NCBI RefSeq assembly: GCF_002970975.1 | Contig: NZ_KZ672982.1 | Coordinates: forward strand, 124,001-188,000 | DNA length: 64,000 bases | DNA from: Microbacterium halophytorum | GTDB taxonomy: Bacteria > Actinomycetota > Actinomycetes > Actinomycetales > Microbacteriaceae | Direction: 5' to 3' | In this document: piece by piece, positions 1 to 10,079 of the stretch | How the letters are laid out: each line of letters starts with the position of its first letter | How positions within the stretch are numbered: position 1 is the stretch's first letter | The notes under the pieces: model-generated | Databases searched by the model: none | Told to the model about the DNA's origin: nothing | What the model saw: only the letters and a program-made list of their open reading frames with translations | Position numbers and translations under genes: made by a program

Positions 1-1973
1 CCGGTGTCGCCGACGATGTCGCGCCAGCTGAGCGCGAGCCCAGCCTCGACCGAGACGCGCGCCTTCACGGACCTCGGCAGCACGCTCTCGCGGTACTCCT
101 CGCTCTGCTCGGCGAACCACTCGAGCGACGGGACGGACACGACCCGCGCGTTCACGCCGTCGGCCGCGAGCCGCTCGCGCGCCTCGACGGCGAGCTGGAC
201 CTCGCTGCCCGTCGCGATCAGCAGCACGTCGGGCGTGCCGCCCGGCGCCTCGGCCAGGACGTACGCGCCCTTGCCGGTCAGCGAAGCCGGACCGAACGCG
301 TCGCCGGCCGCCGCGCCCTCGCCGCGCGCGTAGGTCGGAACGCCCTGGCGCGTGAGGGCGATGCCCGTGGGGCCGCCGCGCCGCTTCAGGATCTCGAGCC
401 ACGCGTACGCCGTCTCGGCGGCGTCGGCGGGGCGGACGATCGCGAGGTTCGGGATCGCGCGCAGCGCCGCGAGGTGCTCGACGGGCTGGTGCGTCGGGCC
501 GTCCTCGCCGAGGCCGACGGAGTCGTGCGTCCAGACGAACACGCTCGGGATGTCCATGAGCGCCGCGAGGCGGACGGCGGGGCGCATGTAGTCGGCGAAC
601 TGCAGGAACGTGCCGCCGTACGCGCGGGTCTTCCCGTGCAGGACGATGCCGTTCAGGATCGCTCCCATGGCGTGCTCGCGGATGCCGAAGTGCAGCACGC
701 GGCCGTAGGGGTCTCCCGTGAACTTCGCGGTGGTCGCCGAAGGCGGGTTGAACGAGGGCACGCCCTCGATCGTCGTGTTGTTGCTGCCGGCGAGGTCGGC
801 AGAGCCGCCCCACAGCTCGGGCAGCAGCGGCGCGAGCGCGTTGAGCACCTTGCCCGAGGCCGCGCGCGTGGCCAGCCCCTTGCCCGCCTCGAACTCGGGG
901 AGCGCCTGCTCGAGGCCCTCGGGGAGCTCGCCCGCCTCGAGGCGGTCGAAGAGCGCCTTGCGCTCGGGGTTCGCGACGGCCCACGCGTCGAACTTCTGCT
1001 GCCAGGCGGCGCGCGTCTCGGCGGCGCGGTCCGCGAGCGACCGCGTGTGCGAGATGACGTCCTCCGCGACGTCGAAGGTCTTCTCGGGGTCGAAGCCGAG
1101 CGCCTGCTTGGTCGCGGCGAGCTCCTCGGCGCCGAGCGCCGAGCCGTGGATGCCGCCCGTGTTCTGCTTCTTCGGGGCGGGCCAGCCGATGATCGTCTTC
1201 AGCACGATGAGCGTCGGCTTGCTCGTCTCCGACTTGGCCTCTTCGATCGCGGCGTAGAGCGCGTGCACGTCCTCGACGTACTCGCCCGTCTTCTTCCAGT
1301 CGACAGTGAGCACCTGCCACCCGTACGCGGCATAGCGCGCGGCGACGTCCTCGCTGAACGCGACGTCCGTGTCGTCCTCGATCGAGATCTGGTTCGAGTC
1401 GTAGATCGCGATCAGGTTGCCGAGCTGCTGGTGGCCCGCGAGTGACGACGCTTCGCTGGTGACGCCTTCCTGCAGGTCGCCGTCGCCGGCGACGACGTAG
1501 ACGAAGTGGTCGAAGGGGCTCTCGCCCGCGGCGGCCTCCGGGTCGAACAGGCCGCGCTCGTAGCGGGCCGCGTAGGCGAAGCCGACCGAGGACGCCAGGC
1601 CCTGCCCGAGCGGGCCCGTCGTGATCTCGACGCCGTCGGTCTCGCCGTACTCCGGGTGGCCGGGCGTCTTCGAGCCCCAGGTGCGCAGCGACGAGATGTC
1701 GTCGAGCTCGAGGCCGAAGCCGCCGAGGTACAGCTGCACGTACTGCGTGAGCGACGAGTGGCCCGCAGACAGGATGAAGCGGTCGCGGCCGATCCAGTCC
1801 TTGTCGGCCGGGTCGTGGTTCATGACCCGCTGGTACAGCAGGTACGCCGCGGGGGCGAGGCTCATGGCCGTGCCGGGGTGGCCGTTTCCGACCTTCTCCA
1901 CGGCATCCGCCGCGAGCACGCGCGCCGTGTCGACAGCACGCTCGTCCAAGTGGTCCCAACGCAGATCCGTCAC
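1..1973 (-). CDS. tkt: Transketolase (C-terminus cut off by window edge)
   Basis: Thiamine-diphosphate enzyme of the non-oxidative pentose phosphate pathway that moves two-carbon ketol units between sugar phosphates; cytosolic. About 657 codons are present, where the family usually has about 690-700, so only the last few dozen residues are missing. Visible motifs are GHPGTAMS (residues 31-38), TGPLGQG (119-125), the ThDP/metal block GDGDLQEG (163-170), and later the pyrimidine-domain stretches [10 protein letters not shown] and [16 protein letters not shown] chose GTG at 1973 because AAAGG lies 7 nt upstream; an in-frame ATG at 1988 would overlap that ribosome site. It is divergent from ctaB. 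Confidence 0.95.
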   Translation of the reverse strand, partial: MTDLRWDHLDERAVDTARVLAADAVEKVGNGHPGTAMSLAPAAYLLYQRVMNHDPADKDWIGRDRFILSAGHSSLTQYVQLYLGGFGLELDDISSLRTWGSKTPGHPEYGETDGVEITTGPLGQGLASSVGFAYAARYERGLFDPEAAAGESPFDHFVYVVAGDGDLQEGVTSEASSLAGHQQLGNLIAIYDSNQISIEDDTDVAFSEDVAARYAAYGWQVLTVDWKKTGEYVEDVHALYAAIEEAKSETSKPTLIVLKTIIGWPAPKKQNTGGIHGSALGAEELAATKQALGFDPEKTFDVAEDVISHTRSLADRAAETRAAWQQKFDAWAVANPERKALFDRLEAGELPEGLEQALPEFEAGKGLATRAASGKVLNALAPLLPELWGGSADLAGSNNTTIEGVPSFNPPSATTAKFTGDPYGRVLHFGIREHAMGAILNGIVLHGKTRAYGGTFLQFADYMRPAVRLAALMDIPSVFVWTHDSVGLGEDGPTHQPVEHLAALRAIPNLAIVRPADAAETAYAWLEILKRRGGPTGIALTRQGVPTYARGEGAAAGDAFGPASLTGKGAYVLAEAPGGTPDVLLIATGSEVQLAVEARERLAADGVNARVVSVPSLEWFAEQSEEYRESVLPRSVKARVSVEAGLALSWRDIVGDT

Positions 1974-2163
1974 CGGGCCGCCTTTCATCAGGGTTGTGCG
2001 CCCGTGCCATCGGGTCCCATCCGCACGAAGGGTCGGCGGGCGCGCTTGCCATTCCATCCTAGCCACGCGGTTGTTACCGGGACGTGTCGGGCGTCACAAC
2101 CCGAAACCGTCCGGAAACCGCCCGGTCGCACTGTCCGAGGCGGCTCCCAGGGTCGCCATCGAC

Positions 2164-2169
2164 TAGACT
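2164..2169 (+). promoter_or_regulatory. Probable -10 box of ctaB
   Basis: TAGACT fits the actinobacterial TANNNT -10. It predicts transcription from about 2176 and a roughly 35-nt leader carrying the AGAAGGGA ribosome site of ctaB. No convincing -35 is visible. Confidence 0.4.
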
Positions 2170-2210
2170 TGCGCGAGTCCGTGTACGAGCGAGCCCAGAA
2201 GGGACGTGCG

Positions 2211-3125
2211 ATGTCGACAGCCGTCTCGACCCGCCGCACCGCAGAGGACATCCGGCGCACGATCAGCGCGTACGTGATGCTGACGAAGCCCAGGGTGCTC
2301 GAGCTGCTGCTCGTCTCCACCGTTCCCGTCATGTTCCTCGCCGCCGACGGGCTGCCGAACCTCTGGCTCGTGCTCGCAACGGTGATCGGGGGCTCGGCGA
2401 GCGCCAGTTCCGCCGCCGCGTTCAACATGTACATCGACCGCGACATGGACGCGCACATGCAGCGGACGAAGAACCGTCCGCTCGTGACCGGCGAGGTATC
2501 GCCGCGCGGCGCGCTCGTCTTCGCCTGGTCGCTCGCGATCGGCTCGACGCTCTGGTTCCTCGCGACGACCAACGTGCTCACCGCGGCACTCTCGGCGGCG
2601 GCCATCTTCTTCTACGTCGTCATCTACACGCTGCTGCTCAAGCGCCACACCGAGCAGAACATCGTGTGGGGCGGCATCGCCGGCTGCTTCCCCGTGCTGA
2701 TCGGCTGGGCCGCCGTCACGGGTTCGCTCGCCTGGCCGGCGTTCATCCTGTTCCTGCTCGTCTTCCTGTGGACGCCGCCGCACTACTGGCCGCTCTCGAT
2801 CAAGTACGCGGCCGACTACGAGAACGCCGACGTCCCCATGCTCGGCGCCACGCGCAACGGCGTGCAGGTGGGCCTCCAGATCATCCTGTACGCGTGGGCC
2901 ACGGTCGCCTGCTCGCTCCTGCTGATCCCCGTCGCCGACATGGGCATCGTCTACTCGGCGTCGGCCGTCGTGTTCGGCGGTTGGTTCCTGTACGAGTCGC
3001 ACCGCCTGTACAGCCGCACGGTGAAGGGCGAGGTCGCCGGCCCCATGCGCGTCTTCCACGCCTCGATCACGTACCTCACGCTCGTGTTCGTCGCGGTGGC
3101 GGTCGACCCGCTCCTGCCGTTCTGA
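2211..3125 (+). CDS. ctaB: Protoheme IX farnesyltransferase (heme O synthase)
   Basis: Membrane prenyltransferase of the UbiA family that adds a farnesyl group to heme b to make heme O, the precursor of heme A for cytochrome c oxidase. The 304-aa length is normal. The first Asp-rich motif appears as [12 protein letters not shown] followed by RTKNRPL; about nine hydrophobic helices follow, with a second conserved stretch [20 protein letters not shown] at 2211 is preceded by AGAAGGGA; an in-frame GTG 30 nt upstream has no ribosome site. ctaA, the next enzyme of the pathway, lies 3 kb away on the other strand rather than in an operon with it. Confidence 0.96.
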   Translation: MSTAVSTRRTAEDIRRTISAYVMLTKPRVLELLLVSTVPVMFLAADGLPNLWLVLATVIGGSASASSAAAFNMYIDRDMDAHMQRTKNRPLVTGEVSPRGALVFAWSLAIGSTLWFLATTNVLTAALSAAAIFFYVVIYTLLLKRHTEQNIVWGGIAGCFPVLIGWAAVTGSLAWPAFILFLLVFLWTPPHYWPLSIKYAADYENADVPMLGATRNGVQVGLQIILYAWATVACSLLLIPVADMGIVYSASAVVFGGWFLYESHRLYSRTVKGEVAGPMRVFHASITYLTLVFVAVAVDPLLPF

Positions 3126-3135
3126 TCGGCCCGTC

Positions 3136-4635
3136 GTGGTCGATGACGCGGAGCCGCCGGTCACGAGGTCCATCGTTCTGAACGACGCCCAGCGCTGGCG
3201 CGCCTTCTGGGTGTGCGTCTCGGTCGCGGCCTTCACGATCCTCGACATCTCCAAGGTCAACGTCGCGCTTCCCACGATCGAGGGCTCGCTGGGCGGCGGC
3301 TCGACCGAGCTCCAGCTCGTCGTCTCCGGCTACATCCTCTCGTTCGGGCTCGGGCTCGTTCCGTTCGGCCGCATCGGCGACCAGCGCTCTCGGCGCACGC
3401 TGATGCTCGTCGGGCTCTGCGGCTTCGCGCTCGCGAGCCTGCTGTGCGCCGTCGCGCCGACGATCTGGTGGCTCGTGATCGCGCGCTTCCTGCAGGGCGT
3501 CGCGGCGGGCATCCAGGTGCCGCAGGTGATGGGGACGATCCAGTTGCTGTTCACGGGCCGCGAGCGAGGCGTCGCGTTCGGCCTGTTCGGCGCCACCGTC
3601 GGCCTCGCAACGGCCTTCGGCCCGACGCTCGGCGGCGCGCTCATCGCGATCGGCGGCGCGGAGGACGGATGGCGCTGGATCTTCTGGATGAACGTCCCGC
3701 TCGCGCTGCTCGTCGCGCTCGGCGTGCTCCTGCTGCTCCCGCAGGTGCGACGCCCCGCGAACGGCCGGCTCGAGCTCGACCCCGTCGGACTGCTGCTCTT
3801 CGCCGTCGCCGTCGTGTGCCTCATGACTCCGTTCCTGCTCACCACGGGGTCGCCCGAGGACAGCCCGGCGCGCTGGTGGCTCCTGGTCCCGTTCCTGCTC
3901 TTCTGCGCAGCGTTCATCGCCTGGGAGCGGCGCTATGCCGCGAGGGGCCTTCCGCCGCTCGTGCCCCTGCGCCTGTTCCGCGTGGTGTCCTGGCGCAACG
4001 GCAACGCGATCCAGCTGCTCTACTTCGCGGGCCTGCCGACCGTGTTCCTCCTGACGGCCGTCTTCCTGCAGACGGGGCTCGGCCTCGAGGCCGTGTACGC
4101 GGGAATGGTCACGATCGGCTTCGCCGTGCTGAGCGCGTTCACCTCATGGCTCAGCGGTCGCCTCGTGCACCGCTTCGGCCGCGCTCTCGTGATCGTCGGC
4201 CTGATGATCGTGCTCGGCGCGATCGTCGGTCTCGTGCTGGTCGCCTATTTCGCCCCCGACGAGGCGGCCCCGTGGCTGATGGCGGCGATCCTCGCGGTGG
4301 GCGGCCTCGGCGGCGGCATCGTCATCTCGCCCAATCAGACGCTGACGCTCGCCGAGATCCCTCCCGTCGAGGGCGGGCTCGCCGGCTCCGTCGGCCAGCT
4401 CGGCCAGCGCATCGGCAACGCCGTCGGGACATCGATCGGGCTTTCGCTGTTCTACGCGACGATCTACTCGGAATCCGGCGGCGATGGCGCTCACGCGGAT
4501 TCGGCCGTCTTCCACGACGCGTACGGCGCCGGGCTCCTCGCCGCCGCGGTATGCGTCGCGGGCGCGCTCGCCGTCGCGTTCATGGACATGGGGGAGCGCC
4601 GCCGCGCGGCCAGGGCCGGGGAGGGCGCGCTGTGA
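3136..4635 (+). CDS. MFS transporter, 14-helix drug/proton antiporter (DHA2) type
   Basis: Inner-membrane exporter of the major facilitator superfamily. The 499-aa length and about 14 hydrophobic segments fit the EmrB/QacA (DHA2) branch. Seen: motif A-like GRIGDQRSRRTLML after the second helix, a helix-5 stretch GATVGLATAFGPTLGGAL, and a second-half loop SGRLVHRFGRA. The substrate cannot be told. The GTG start lies only 10 nt after ctaB and has no clear ribosome site, so translation may depend on ctaB read-through. There is no adjacent regulator. Confidence 0.85.
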   Translation: MVDDAEPPVTRSIVLNDAQRWRAFWVCVSVAAFTILDISKVNVALPTIEGSLGGGSTELQLVVSGYILSFGLGLVPFGRIGDQRSRRTLMLVGLCGFALASLLCAVAPTIWWLVIARFLQGVAAGIQVPQVMGTIQLLFTGRERGVAFGLFGATVGLATAFGPTLGGALIAIGGAEDGWRWIFWMNVPLALLVALGVLLLLPQVRRPANGRLELDPVGLLLFAVAVVCLMTPFLLTTGSPEDSPARWWLLVPFLLFCAAFIAWERRYAARGLPPLVPLRLFRVVSWRNGNAIQLLYFAGLPTVFLLTAVFLQTGLGLEAVYAGMVTIGFAVLSAFTSWLSGRLVHRFGRALVIVGLMIVLGAIVGLVLVAYFAPDEAAPWLMAAILAVGGLGGGIVISPNQTLTLAEIPPVEGGLAGSVGQLGQRIGNAVGTSIGLSLFYATIYSESGGDGAHADSAVFHDAYGAGLLAAAVCVAGALAVAFMDMGERRRAARAGEGAL

Positions 4636-4677
4636 GGCGCGGCGCGCGTCGATAGCCGCATCCCGCGCGTTCTCCGT

Positions 4678-4683
4678 CACAAT
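4678..4683 (+). promoter_or_regulatory. Possible leaderless -10 box of cls
   Basis: CACAAT ends 6 nt before the ATG at 4690, the usual distance from -10 to transcription start, and no ribosome site is present. It is a weaker match to TANNNT than the others in this window. Confidence 0.35.
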
Positions 4684-4689
4684 GCTGGG

Positions 4690-6147
4690 ATGGATCCCGC
4701 TCTGCTCACCAGCCTCTGGTGGCTCCTCGGCGTCGTCGTCTCGCTGGCGATCAGCGTCACCGCGCTCGTCGTCATACCGCGGCACAGGAAGCCGACGGCC
4801 GCGATGGCGTGGCTGCTGCTGATCTTCCTCCTGCCCGTCGTCGGGATCGCGATCTTCCTGCTCATCGGCAGCATCCGCCTGCCGAAGCGCCGGCGCGACG
4901 AGCAGGCGCGCATCGACCGGATGATCGAGGAGCGGCACACGGCACCGGTTGCCACGGACGCGTGGCCGGCGCACCTCGCGAGCGTCGCCCGCCAGAACCT
5001 GGAGCTGACGAAGTTCCCGCCGGTGGGCGGCGGAGCCGCGACCCTGATCGAGGACTACGAGGACTCCGTCCGCGCGATGGCGGCCGAGATCGACCGCGCG
5101 GAGAGGTTCGTGCACGTCGAGTTCTACATCGCGGCGTGGGACGACACCACCAGTGTGTTCTTCATTGCGCTCGAGAACGCCGTCGAACGCGGTGTGTCCG
5201 TGCGCTTCCTCGCGGACTACGTCGCCTCGCGGAAGGTCGCCGATTCCGACAGGACCTTCGCGGAGCTCGACCGCATCGGCGTGACGTGGGCGTGGATGCT
5301 GCCCGTCCGACCGCTGAAGGGCCAGTTCCAGCGGCCCGACCTGCGCAACCACCGCAAGCTCGTCGTCGTCGACGGCCGCGCGGCGTTCATGGGCTCGCAG
5401 AACCTCATCCACCGCAGCTACAACGCGCCCAAGAACATCAAGCGCGGCCTGAAGTGGCAGGAGCTCGTCACCCGCGTGACGGGGCCCGCTGTCGCACAGA
5501 TCGACGCGGTGTTCGCCTCGGACTGGTTGATCGAGACGGGGGAGTCGATCTTCGCGGAGCTCGTGCCCGCGGATGCCGTGCCCGCGTCGGGCGGCGACCT
5601 CGAGTGCCAGCTCGTGCCGTCGGGGCCCGGCTACGCGACCGAGAACAACCTGCGCCTGTTCCTCTCGCTCATCCATGGGGCGACCGAACGGGTGATCATC
5701 ACGAGCCCGTACTTCGTCCCGGACGAGGCGATGATGTACGCCATCACGACGGCGTGCCGAAGGGGCGTCGAGGTGCAGCTGTTCGTCTCCGAGATCGGCG
5801 ACCAGACGATGGTGTACCACGCCCAGCGCTCGTACTACGAGACCCTGCTCGAGGCGGGCGTGCGCATCTTCCTCTACCCCGCGCCGTACATCCTGCACGC
5901 CAAGCACTTCTCGGTCGACGGAGACGTCGCCGTGATCGGCTCGAGCAACATGGACATCCGGTCGTTCAGCCTGAACATGGAGATCTCGCTCATGGTGCGC
6001 GGCGCGGAGTTCACGCGGGCGATGCGGCGGGTCGAGCAGAACTACCGCGACGTCAGCCGCGAGCTGACGCTCGACGAGTGGCGCCGCGAGCCGCGCACCG
6101 CGACGTTCCTCGACGGCGTGATGCGGCTGACCTCCGCGCTCACGTGA
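4690..6147 (+). CDS. cls: Cardiolipin synthase, phospholipase D family
   Basis: Membrane enzyme that joins phosphatidylglycerol with a second phospholipid to form cardiolipin. Two N-terminal transmembrane helices (about residues 8-29 and 38-60) are followed by two PLD domains. Each carries an HxK(x4)D signature: NHRKLVVVDG near residue 220, with downstream GSQN, and HAKHFSVDGD near residue 403, with downstream GSSNMD. The 485-aa length is normal for bacterial Cls. Its 3' end lies 7 bp from the convergent ctaA gene, leaving little room for a separate terminator. The donor (a second PG or CDP-diacylglycerol) cannot be read from sequence. Confidence 0.93.
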   Translation: MDPALLTSLWWLLGVVVSLAISVTALVVIPRHRKPTAAMAWLLLIFLLPVVGIAIFLLIGSIRLPKRRRDEQARIDRMIEERHTAPVATDAWPAHLASVARQNLELTKFPPVGGGAATLIEDYEDSVRAMAAEIDRAERFVHVEFYIAAWDDTTSVFFIALENAVERGVSVRFLADYVASRKVADSDRTFAELDRIGVTWAWMLPVRPLKGQFQRPDLRNHRKLVVVDGRAAFMGSQNLIHRSYNAPKNIKRGLKWQELVTRVTGPAVAQIDAVFASDWLIETGESIFAELVPADAVPASGGDLECQLVPSGPGYATENNLRLFLSLIHGATERVIITSPYFVPDEAMMYAITTACRRGVEVQLFVSEIGDQTMVYHAQRSYYETLLEAGVRIFLYPAPYILHAKHFSVDGDVAVIGSSNMDIRSFSLNMEISLMVRGAEFTRAMRRVEQNYRDVSRELTLDEWRREPRTATFLDGVMRLTSALT

Positions 6148-6154
6148 CGGCCGG

Positions 6155-7234
6155 TCAGGCGGCGACCGCCTCGCGTTCGGCCGGGCTCGCCGCGCCGGCG
6201 GGCTCCTTCATCCGGAGCACGAGCACGACCCAGCTCGACGCCGACAGCGCGGCGAGCACCATGTGGATCCCCACCAGGAGCGGGGGGAGCGCCGCGTTCG
6301 CCTGCCAGACCCCGACGAGGATCTGGGCCACGAGCAGGGCGAGGAAGGTCGTCGCCCAGGCGCGCGTCGGCAGGCGCAGGGCCCACGCCGCGCCCGCGAT
6401 CACGAGCGCGAGGACGAACAGCGCGTAGCCGGGCCACGAGTGGACGTGCGCGAGCAGCGATGCATCGAAGCCGTCGCGCACGACGTCGGCGTCACCCGAA
6501 TGCGGCCCGTTCGCGGTCGTCAGCACACCGAAGAAGACCGTCAGCGCGAGCACGAGCGATGCGGCGTGCGCCAGGATCAGGTACCACCGCGGGACGGCCG
6601 GCATGCGCGGGCCGGGTGCGGTGTTCATCCGGACGATGAAGGCGGCGGCGACGCACGCGAGCGAGAGCGACGCCGCGTAGTGGAAGCCGACGATGAACGG
6701 GTTGAGGCCCGTCAGCACGGCGCTGCCGCCGACGACCGCCTGCGCCATGACACCGAACAGCACGACCCATGCGAGCACGAGCAGGTCGCGGCGCACGCGC
6801 ACTGTCGCGATCGAGTGGACCGCTCCGGCGAGGACGGCGGCCAGCAGGACCGCCGACATCGCGACGGACCCGCCGGCGCTGTGGCCGAGCGCGTTCATCA
6901 CGGCGTAGGTGCCGGCGGCGGCGATGACGCCTCCGACCGCGAAGATCGCGGCGGGAGCGACGGCCCTCATCCTGCCGGCGGAGAAGAGCACGAGGAACAG
7001 GACGACGAGCGCCAGGATGCCGACGAGGCCCGTCATGGTGCGGTTGCCGAACTCGATCAGACCGTGGATGCCCATCGCGGGCGTCGGCACGAGGGAGTCG
7101 GGGGTGCACAGGGGCCACTGGTCGCAGCCGAGGCCGGAGCCCGTGAGGCGCACGGCGCCGCCCGTGCCGATGATGATCACCTGGGCCAGGAACGAGAGCC
7201 AGGCGAAGACCTTCAGGGTGGGGGAGATGCGCAC
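6155..7234 (-). CDS. ctaA: Heme A synthase, COX15/CtaA family
   Basis: Polytopic membrane oxygenase that oxidises the C8 methyl of heme O to a formyl group, giving heme A for cytochrome aa3 oxidase. The 359 aa contain about eight helices. Four histidines in the expected contexts (HGLIEFGNR, ALGHSAGG, GFHYAAS, GIHMVLA) are likely heme ligands, and GCDQWPLC gives the extracytoplasmic cysteine pair of the CtaA subtype. GTG at 7234 is 6 nt from a TAGACT box, so the mRNA is probably leaderless. It is divergent from the SUF operon; a perfect palindrome lies just upstream of the -10. Confidence 0.95.
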   Translation of the reverse strand: MRISPTLKVFAWLSFLAQVIIIGTGGAVRLTGSGLGCDQWPLCTPDSLVPTPAMGIHGLIEFGNRTMTGLVGILALVVLFLVLFSAGRMRAVAPAAIFAVGGVIAAAGTYAVMNALGHSAGGSVAMSAVLLAAVLAGAVHSIATVRVRRDLLVLAWVVLFGVMAQAVVGGSAVLTGLNPFIVGFHYAASLSLACVAAAFIVRMNTAPGPRMPAVPRWYLILAHAASLVLALTVFFGVLTTANGPHSGDADVVRDGFDASLLAHVHSWPGYALFVLALVIAGAAWALRLPTRAWATTFLALLVAQILVGVWQANAALPPLLVGIHMVLAALSASSWVVLVLRMKEPAGAASPAEREAVAA

Positions 7235-7240
7235 CCGCGC

Positions 7241-7246
7241 AGTCTA
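7241..7246 (-). promoter_or_regulatory. Leaderless -10 box of ctaA
   Basis: On the minus strand TAGACT is followed by 6 nt and then the GTG start. No ribosome site is present, so a leaderless transcript is predicted. Confidence 0.6.
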
Positions 7247-7249
7247 GGT

Positions 7250-7263
7250 ACCGAACCTTCGGT
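7250..7263. promoter_or_regulatory. Perfect palindrome upstream of ctaA, candidate operator
   Basis: ACCGAA-CC-TTCGGT is a perfect 6-bp-arm inverted repeat starting 3 bp upstream of the ctaA -10 box. A bound protein there would touch the ctaA promoter; it is about 60 bp upstream of the putative sufB -10. Confidence 0.45.
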
Positions 7264-7317
7264 GAACGTGTGTTTCGCGCGGCTCGCCGCTCCCGGCGCC
7301 GGATCGCGCACAGCCTG

Positions 7318-7323
7318 TAGACT
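7318..7323 (+). promoter_or_regulatory. Probable -10 box of the SUF operon
   Basis: TAGACT with a predicted start near 7330 would give a leader of about 115 nt before sufB. The leader contains a small hairpin (CCCTT/AAGGG near 7380-7398). No good -35 is seen. Confidence 0.35.
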
Positions 7324-7444
7324 TGAATGGTTGAAGACAAGCGCTTCATCACGCGAACACACCGGGTCCCCCACAGCGCCCCTTTCTCCGTAAGGGCGGG
7401 CCGGATGACACCGATTCGGGATCCACGAGGAGAGTTGAGACGTC

Positions 7445-8863
7445 ATGTCGGATGTGCTGATCGACCGCCCAGAGCTCGAAGGTCTGGGGGTGTACGAGTT
7501 CGGCTGGCACGATGAGGATGCCGCTGGTTCCAGCGCGAAGCGCGGCCTCAGCGAGGCCGTCGTGCGCGACATCTCCCAGCTGAAGAGCGAGCCGGAATGG
7601 ATGCTGAAGACGCGGCTCAAGGGCCTGAAGCTCTTCGAGAAGAAGCCGATGCCCACGTGGGGCGCCGATCTCAGCGAGATCGACTTCGACAACATCAAGT
7701 ACTTCGTGCGCTCCACGGAGAAGCAGGCGGAGAGCTGGGAGGACCTCCCTGACGAGATCAAGGAGACCTACGAGAAGCTCGGCATCCCTGAGGCCGAGCG
7801 CCAGCGCCTCGTCGCGGGCGTCGCCGCCCAGTACGAGTCCGAGGTCGTCTACCACCAGATCCGCGAGGACCTCGAGGCCCAGGGCGTCATCTTCATGGAC
7901 ACCGACACGGCGCTGCGCGAGCACCCCGAGTTCTTCGAGGAGTACTTCGGCACCGTCATCCCTCCCGGCGACAACAAGTTCGCGGCGCTGAACACGGCCG
8001 TGTGGTCGGGCGGCTCGTTCGTGTACGTGCCGAAGGGCGTGCACGTCGAGATCCCGCTGCAGGCGTACTTCCGCATCAACACCGAGAACATGGGCCAGTT
8101 CGAGCGGACCCTGATCATCGCCGACGAGGACAGCTACGTCCACTACATCGAGGGCTGCACCGCCCCGATCTACAAGTCGGACTCGCTGCACTCGGCCGTC
8201 GTCGAGATCATCGTGAAGAAGAACGCCCGCGTGCGCTACACGACGATCCAGAACTGGTCGAACAACGTGTACAACCTCGTCACGAAGCGCGCCGTCGCCC
8301 ACGAGGGCGCGACGATGGAATGGGTCGACGGCAACATCGGCTCCAAGGTGACGATGAAGTACCCGTCGATCTTCCTGATGGGCGAGCACGCCAAGGGCGA
8401 GACCCTCTCGGTCGCCTTCGCCGGCCCCGGCCAGCACCAGGACGCCGGCGCGAAGATGATCCACATGGCTCCCTACACGCAGTCGTCGATCGTCTCGAAG
8501 TCGATCGCCCGCGGCGGCGGCAGGGCCGGCTACCGCGGCGAGGTCCGCGTCGACGAGAACGCGCACCACTCGGCCAACTCGGTCGTCTGCGACGCGCTGC
8601 TCGTCGACACGCAGTCGCGCTCCGACACGTACCCCTCGATCGACATCCGGGTCGACGACGTGGTCCTCGGCCACGAGGCCACGGTGTCGAAGGTCAGCGA
8701 GGAGCAGCTGTTCTACCTGATGAGCCGCGGCCTCGAGGAGACCGAGGCGATGGCGATGATCGTGCGCGGCTTCATCGAGCCGATCGCCCGCGAGCTGCCG
8801 ATGGAGTACGCGCTCGAGCTCAACAAGCTCATCGAGATGGGCATGGAAGGATCCGTCGGCTGA
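7445..8863 (+). CDS. sufB: Fe-S cluster assembly scaffold SufB
   Basis: Core subunit of the SufBCD scaffold that builds Fe-S clusters in the cytosol. The 472-aa length and high conservation fit SufB: N-terminal [20 protein letters not shown], central beta-helix stretches such as [19 protein letters not shown] and [19 protein letters not shown], and the C-terminal SufBD core [17 protein letters not shown]. The C in EGCTAP and the C-terminal E/H residues match the positions usually implicated in cluster assembly. ATG is preceded by GAGGAGAG. It is first in an operon with sufD one base downstream. No SufR-type repressor gene is beside it. Confidence 0.97.
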   Translation: MSDVLIDRPELEGLGVYEFGWHDEDAAGSSAKRGLSEAVVRDISQLKSEPEWMLKTRLKGLKLFEKKPMPTWGADLSEIDFDNIKYFVRSTEKQAESWEDLPDEIKETYEKLGIPEAERQRLVAGVAAQYESEVVYHQIREDLEAQGVIFMDTDTALREHPEFFEEYFGTVIPPGDNKFAALNTAVWSGGSFVYVPKGVHVEIPLQAYFRINTENMGQFERTLIIADEDSYVHYIEGCTAPIYKSDSLHSAVVEIIVKKNARVRYTTIQNWSNNVYNLVTKRAVAHEGATMEWVDGNIGSKVTMKYPSIFLMGEHAKGETLSVAFAGPGQHQDAGAKMIHMAPYTQSSIVSKSIARGGGRAGYRGEVRVDENAHHSANSVVCDALLVDTQSRSDTYPSIDIRVDDVVLGHEATVSKVSEEQLFYLMSRGLEETEAMAMIVRGFIEPIARELPMEYALELNKLIEMGMEGSVG

Positions 8864-8864
8864 T

Positions 8865-10079
8865 ATGGCAGACACGACACAGGCGCCGCTCGCGGCGCAG
8901 GACGAGCACGCCCACCGCGACCCGGCGACCGTGCTGATCGAACCGCAGGACGAGGTCAGCATCCCCGTGCAGACCCGTTCGGAGCGCCCCCGCTCGTACG
9001 AGCCCGACGACTTCGGCATCCCGACCGGCCGCGAGGTCAACTGGAAGCACACGCCGCTCCAGCGCCTCGCGCCGCTGTTCGCCGCCGGCGGCGCGAACGA
9101 CGGCGTCGACTACGAGTTCTCCTCGGGCGCCGAGCACCTCGTCGGCACGCTGCGCGCGGGCGAGGCCCCGCGCGGAGAGTTCTTCGTGCCGGAGGACCTC
9201 ACGGCCGCCATCGCCTGGCAGGGCTCGACCGACGCCGCGCACATCCGCGTGCCGCGCGAGGCCGAGCTGGCGGAGCCGATCGTCCTCGACATCCGGGGCC
9301 TGGGCGCCGACAAGCGCGCCGACGGCCACATCGTGATCGAGGCCGAGCCGATGTCGAAGGCCACGGTGGTGCTGAACCACTCGGGCAGCGCGGCGTACAA
9401 CCAGAACGTCGAGATCCTCGTGCGCGACGGCGCGAATCTCACGGTCATCTCCGTGCACAAGTGGGAGGACGACGCGGTGCACGCGGCCGCCCACCAGGCG
9501 CGCGTCGACCGCGATGCGTCGCTGACGCACTTCGTCGTGAGCTTCGGCGGCGGCGTCGTGCGCGTCAACCCGAACGTCGAGCTCGCCGGCGCCGGCTCCG
9601 AGGGCCAGATGTTCGGGCTGAGCTTCAGCGACGACGGACAGCACCTGGAGAGCCAGGTCTACCTGCACCACGCCGGCCCCGACACGACGGGCGACGTGCT
9701 GTACAAGACCGCGCTGCAGGGCGCGACCGCCCGCGCCGTGTGGATCGGCGACGTGCTGATCGGCGCCGACGCGACGGGCACCGACTCGTACGAGGCGAAC
9801 CGCAACCTCCTGCTCACGAACGGCGCGCGCGCCGACTCGATCCCGAACCTCGAGATCAAGACGGGCGACATCAAGGGCGCCGGCCACGCATCGGCGACGG
9901 GGCGCTTCGACGACGAGCAGCTGTTCTACCTGCAGGCCCGCGGCGTCAGCGAGGAGGAGGCGCGCCGCCTGATCGTGCTCGGCTTCCTCGCCGAGATCCC
10001 CCAGAAGATCCAGGTGCCCGGCCTCGCCGACCAGCTGATCGCCGACATCGAGCAGGAGATCGCGGAGGGCACGAAGTGA
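8865..10079 (+). CDS. sufD: Fe-S cluster assembly protein SufD
   Basis: Partner of SufB in the SufB-SufC2-SufD complex; its beta-helix core pairs with SufB and contributes to cluster formation and iron entry. The 404-aa length is normal. The first 120 residues are variable, and from about residue 150 the repeats of the SufBD core are visible, ending with the shared signature GRFDDEQLFYLQARGVSEEEARRL split over the last 60 residues. It begins one base after sufB stops and ends overlapping the GTG of the Rieske gene, so the three genes are translationally coupled. Confidence 0.95.
   Translation: MADTTQAPLAAQDEHAHRDPATVLIEPQDEVSIPVQTRSERPRSYEPDDFGIPTGREVNWKHTPLQRLAPLFAAGGANDGVDYEFSSGAEHLVGTLRAGEAPRGEFFVPEDLTAAIAWQGSTDAAHIRVPREAELAEPIVLDIRGLGADKRADGHIVIEAEPMSKATVVLNHSGSAAYNQNVEILVRDGANLTVISVHKWEDDAVHAAAHQARVDRDASLTHFVVSFGGGVVRVNPNVELAGAGSEGQMFGLSFSDDGQHLESQVYLHHAGPDTTGDVLYKTALQGATARAVWIGDVLIGADATGTDSYEANRNLLLTNGARADSIPNLEIKTGDIKGAGHASATGRFDDEQLFYLQARGVSEEEARRLIVLGFLAEIPQKIQVPGLADQLIADIEQEIAEGTK

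Noticed and set aside
474-1445. Long plus-strand reading frames across the first 2 kb, rich in Arg and Val
   Set aside because: They are antisense shadows of transketolase, whose minus-strand frame has all family motifs; the shadow proteins have composition typical of antisense GC-rich DNA.
2181-2210. GTG at 2181 as the start of ctaB
   Set aside because: The AGAAGGGA ribosome site lies inside that 10-codon extension and is correctly spaced for ATG 2211.
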